From contig USEG01000055.1 of NCBI GenBank assembly GCA_900553555.1, positions 1 through 6,403 of the forward strand: 6,403 bases of DNA, written 5' to 3'. A model generated the notes under the pieces. The model saw only the letters and a program-made list of their open reading frames with translations. It was not told where the DNA came from and searched no databases. This stretch comes from an uncultured Clostridia bacterium. Its GTDB lineage: Bacteria; Bacillota; Clostridia; Christensenellales; Pumilibacteraceae. The position numbers and the translations under genes were made by a program. Shown one piece after another: positions 4,483 to 6,403 of this stretch (its first letter is position 1; each line of letters opens with the position of its first letter).

Positions 4483-5417
4483 TAAACCTTATCCTCATAC
4501 CTCTCGGCGGTGATGGTCTCCTTGTCTATGTGCAGTTTGCAAATGCGCGCCGTGCGACATTCGGTATAATTTTCGGACATTTTACCCCAGTCGCGCGCGT
4601 GGTAAACCGCATAATATTCGCCGTTGTATTCGATGACGCTGTTGTGGCCGGTGCCCTCTTCGAAGTCGTTTTTCGCAAGCAGCGGCTTGTAGACGTTGTC
4701 GGCGGGATATTTTTGAAATTTTATCTTGGTCAAATCGTTCTCGGGCGTATGGGCATACGCGTATCCCACAAAATAGTACTGGTTTTCAAAACAGTTTCCG
4801 CTGTACAGCACATAGTGCCAGTCGCCCTTTCTTATGTAAAACGCGCCTTCCACGGTGTACCAGTCCTTATCGGGACTAAAGCGCTGCTTTTCGCGCAGTT
4901 CTTCCGGCAGCGTCGGACGTATTACGGACACGGGCTTTCCTTCCGGAGTATACGGGTCGAGCATACGATCCACGACAATATACGTTCCGCCCATCTTTGA
5001 CTCGTAATCGTTTATCGAATAAAACAAAAACAAGCCGTCGCTGTTTTTTACTATGTGCGAATCGATGGAAAAAGGCGGCAGTATCTGCTTGGCGTCGCCA
5101 AAAGGTCCTTCCGGGCTCTTGGACGTCAGCACATGCATTGCCTGGTCGTGTGCGTCGCTGCTGCCTTCCGGCATGCACGATACATACATATAATACGTTC
5201 CGTCAATTTCAATAACCGAAGGAGCCCAATACTCTTTTTTACCTTCGATATGACCGACTTCTCCCAGTTTTTCATATCCGCCGAAAAGATTGTCGGAACG
5301 GTACAGCGCCACTCCGTTGCCGCTTGTGGCATATATATAAAATTTGCCGTTTGCCGCAAGAATATACGGATCGGGCTGTGACTCCGCCGCAAGCTTTACA
5401 TCAGTTATTAGTTTCAT
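4482..5417 (-). CDS. Glycoside hydrolase family 43-type protein, probable cytoplasmic arabinofuranosidase/xylosidase
   Basis: This 311-residue protein has a five-bladed beta-propeller repeat pattern (GKFYIYAT, GTYYMYVS, GLFLFYS, DWHYVLYSG, GEYYAVYHA) and the spacing of GH43 catalytic acids. The likely general base is Asp16 in SQPDPYI, the pKa modulator Asp119 in SIDSHIV, and the general acid Glu190 in YTVEGAFY. HNS at 258-260 in GTGHNSV fits the conserved histidine region. The family removes arabinose or xylose from plant polysaccharide fragments; substrate cannot be read from sequence. There is no signal peptide, so it should act inside the cell on imported oligosaccharides. The length fits a catalytic domain alone, with no C-terminal beta-sandwich or carbohydrate-binding module. 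GGAG about 6 bases before the ATG at 5417 supports the start. It is the first gene of a three-gene operon with a PH-domain protein and an XRE regulator. No transporter is adjacent, which is unusual for a sugar-use locus. Confidence 0.88.
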   Translation of the reverse strand: MKLITDVKLAAESQPDPYILAANGKFYIYATSGNGVALYRSDNLFGGYEKLGEVGHIEGKKEYWAPSVIEIDGTYYMYVSCMPEGSSDAHDQAMHVLTSKSPEGPFGDAKQILPPFSIDSHIVKNSDGLFLFYSINDYESKMGGTYIVVDRMLDPYTPEGKPVSVIRPTLPEELREKQRFSPDKDWYTVEGAFYIRKGDWHYVLYSGNCFENQYYFVGYAYAHTPENDLTKIKFQKYPADNVYKPLLAKNDFEEGTGHNSVIEYNGEYYAVYHARDWGKMSENYTECRTARICKLHIDKETITAERYEDKV

Positions 5418-5446
5418 AGCGTCTCCTATATTGACCCGTTTTTAAC

Positions 5447-5475
5447 AGTTTACTATATTTACACGTCGTTGTCAA
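5447..5475 (-). promoter_or_regulatory. Promoter of the GH43-PH-XRE operon
   Basis: On the reverse strand TTGACA (5475 to 5470), 17 bases, then TAAACT (5452 to 5447): a perfect -35 and a 4/6 -10. The start would be near 5440, about 23 bases from the ATG at 5417. CGTT-TGAC-AACG, a short inverted repeat, overlaps the -35 and could be an operator, though its arms are only 4 bp. Confidence 0.6.
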
Positions 5476-5608
5476 ACGTTTTTTATTATATAAAATCGCT
5501 CCGCAAAATACAAAAACGATAAATTTATTAAAAAATTTAAACTTAATCTTAACAAAATTATACATTTGCAATTAAAAAAACGCCTGTTTTTATCAAAATT
5601 ATATATTA

Positions 5609-5637
5609 TTGACAAATTTTAAATTTTGTGCTATATT
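5609..5637 (+). promoter_or_regulatory. Promoter of the cytidylate kinase-like gene
   Basis: TTGACA (5609-5614), 17 bases, TATATT (5632-5637): 11 of 12 consensus positions. The start is near 5644, 28 bases before the ATG. The rest of the 5418-5671 spacer is very AT-rich, with CAAAATTATA repeated at 5553-5562 and 5594-5603. No ORF was seen in it. Confidence 0.8.
5612..5629. promoter_or_regulatory. Near-perfect palindrome inside the kinase-like gene promoter
   Basis: Bases 5612-5629 read ACAAATTTTAAATTTTGT, symmetric at 8 of 9 pairs. It runs from the end of the -35 through the spacer, as expected for a repressor site. In such AT-rich DNA, partial symmetry can arise by chance, and no candidate regulator is adjacent on this side. 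Confidence 0.35.
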
Positions 5638-5671
5638 ATAATAAACAAATAATATTTTCGGGAGGGAAAAT

Positions 5672-6274
5672 ATGGGCATTATCATTACTATAGGCAGAGA
5701 ATTCGGCAGCGGCGGCAGAGAACTCGGGCGGCGACTTGCCGAGCAGCTTAACATCGAATACTACGACAAAGAGATTATCTCCGAGATAGCGCAGCATACT
5801 TCGCTGTCGGAAAAATACGTGACCCAGGTGCTCGAACGCCAGCCCCACACGCTTTATCCCATAGTGGTGGGCCATTCGTTCAGCACGTTCAACCAATACT
5901 ACTATTTGCAGCTGCAGTCGGTTTTCAGGGCGCAGATAACAATAATAAACGATATGTCCGAAAAGTCCGACTGCGTAATAATCGGCCGCTGCGCCGACTT
6001 TATTCTGCGCGACAAAAATCCCTACCGCATCTTTGTATATGCGGATCTCGACAGCCGCCTTAAACGCTGCCGCAGCCGTTCGCCGGAAGGGGAAAATCTT
6101 ACCGACAAACAGCTTAAAAAGCAGATTTTGCGCATCGATAAGGACCGCGCTCGCTTTTACCGCTACTTCACCGGCAAAAAATGGGGTTCGCGCGAAAATT
6201 ACGACATTTGCATCAATACGTCGAATATCGTAATAAAGGACATAGTGCCCGTTTTGGCAAAGATGTTCAAGTGA
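5672..6274 (+). CDS. Cytidylate kinase-like family protein (P-loop nucleotide kinase)
   Basis: This 200-residue protein opens with MGIIITIGREFGSGGRELG, whose GREFGSGGRELG (8-19) is the P-loop typical of the cytidylate kinase-like family rather than of true Cmk, which has GPxGxGKS. Here the usual P-loop lysine position is occupied by glycine/arginine. It continues with LNIEYYDKEIISEIAQ (26-41), the core strand CVIIGRCADFIL (101-112), FVYADLDSRLKRC (120-132) and a lid-like basic region including KKQILRIDKDRARFYRYFTGKKW. It ends with DICINTSNIVIKDIVPVLAKMF, normal for the family, and the length is full. Members are widespread in Clostridia and Bacteroidetes; their substrate is not firmly known. 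GGGAGGG about 7 bases before the ATG marks a strong start. It stands alone between its own promoter and a downstream terminator, divergent from the GH43 operon. Confidence 0.9.
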   Translation: MGIIITIGREFGSGGRELGRRLAEQLNIEYYDKEIISEIAQHTSLSEKYVTQVLERQPHTLYPIVVGHSFSTFNQYYYLQLQSVFRAQITIINDMSEKSDCVIIGRCADFILRDKNPYRIFVYADLDSRLKRCRSRSPEGENLTDKQLKKQILRIDKDRARFYRYFTGKKWGSRENYDICINTSNIVIKDIVPVLAKMFK

Positions 6275-6362
6275 CCCGCCGTTTTGCCGGCAGCGCCTAC
6301 GGACGCACGCAATTGCCGCGCGCAAACAACCGCTGTAATGATTCCAAAAAAGTCAGGCAGAC

Positions 6363-6379
6363 AAAAGCCCGGCTTTTTT
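6363..6379 (+). terminator. Rho-independent terminator after the kinase-like gene
   Basis: AAAAGC (6363-6368) pairs with GCTTTT (6372-6377) around a 3-base CCG loop, with a T-run (6374-6379) then ATTTT. It lies about 90 bases after the stop. The intervening 6275-6362 contains only short GC-rich inverted repeats and no gene. Confidence 0.65.
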
Positions 6380-6403
6380 ATTTTGCCTTGGCGGATGATT
6401 TTT

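Noticed and set aside
4530..5381. Plus-strand frames opposite the GH43 gene
   Set aside because: The GH43 motifs and ribosome binding site on the reverse strand explain this region; the opposing frames have no family features.
5418..5608. Small RNA or riboswitch in the AT-rich spacer before the kinase-like gene
   Set aside because: No stable stems or conserved riboswitch features were seen; the strong promoter lies close to the gene, leaving only a 28-base leader.
5636..6325. 229-codon reverse-strand frame opposite the kinase-like gene
   Set aside because: It is the antisense shadow of a well-supported P-loop protein. Its sequence is alanine/valine-rich with no recognisable domain.

Overview
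The window looks like a chromosomal segment of an anaerobic Firmicute, most likely a Clostridia-type gut bacterium. This is inference from several traits: AGGAGG-like ribosome binding sites, near-consensus TTGACA/TATAAT promoters in very AT-rich spacers, T-tailed hairpin terminators, small XRE regulators, and the TM2, bacterial PH-domain and cytidylate kinase-like families. No RNA gene, CRISPR array, insertion sequence or transposase was seen.

Layout. (1) 1-488, minus strand: the N-terminal part of a YgjV-family membrane protein that runs off the window. It is divergent from a DeoR-family regulator (644-1402, plus). Their shared spacer holds overlapping opposed promoters and repeated TGAGCA half-sites. 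(2) 1611-1949, minus: a TM2-domain membrane protein, divergent from a 69-aa XRE regulator (2066-2275, plus). Near-identical palindromes with core CATTATATAATG lie on the promoters between them. (3) 2365-2574, minus: a second 69-aa XRE regulator, divergent from a four-helix membrane protein of unknown function (2688-3401, plus). A 19-bp palindrome sits between the -35 and -10 of the membrane protein promoter. (4) 5417 to 3676, minus: an apparent operon of a cytoplasmic GH43-type glycosidase, a bacterial PH-domain membrane protein (start and stop overlap as TAATG) and a third small XRE regulator. (5) 5672-6274, plus: a stand-alone cytidylate kinase-like protein with its own consensus promoter, followed by a terminator near the window edge.

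How the parts fit. The striking theme is three small XRE regulators in under 2 kb, each beside a small membrane protein of poorly known role. Two of these pairs are divergent, with palindromes placed where a repressor would block the membrane gene. I infer one-regulator/one-membrane-protein modules, perhaps envelope-stress or accessory surface functions. No ligand or phenotype can be read from the sequence. The DeoR/YgjV pair has a similar logic with a different regulator family. Every spacer longer than 100 bases is described in the promoter, operator and terminator entries. No gene-free stretch exceeds 300 bases.
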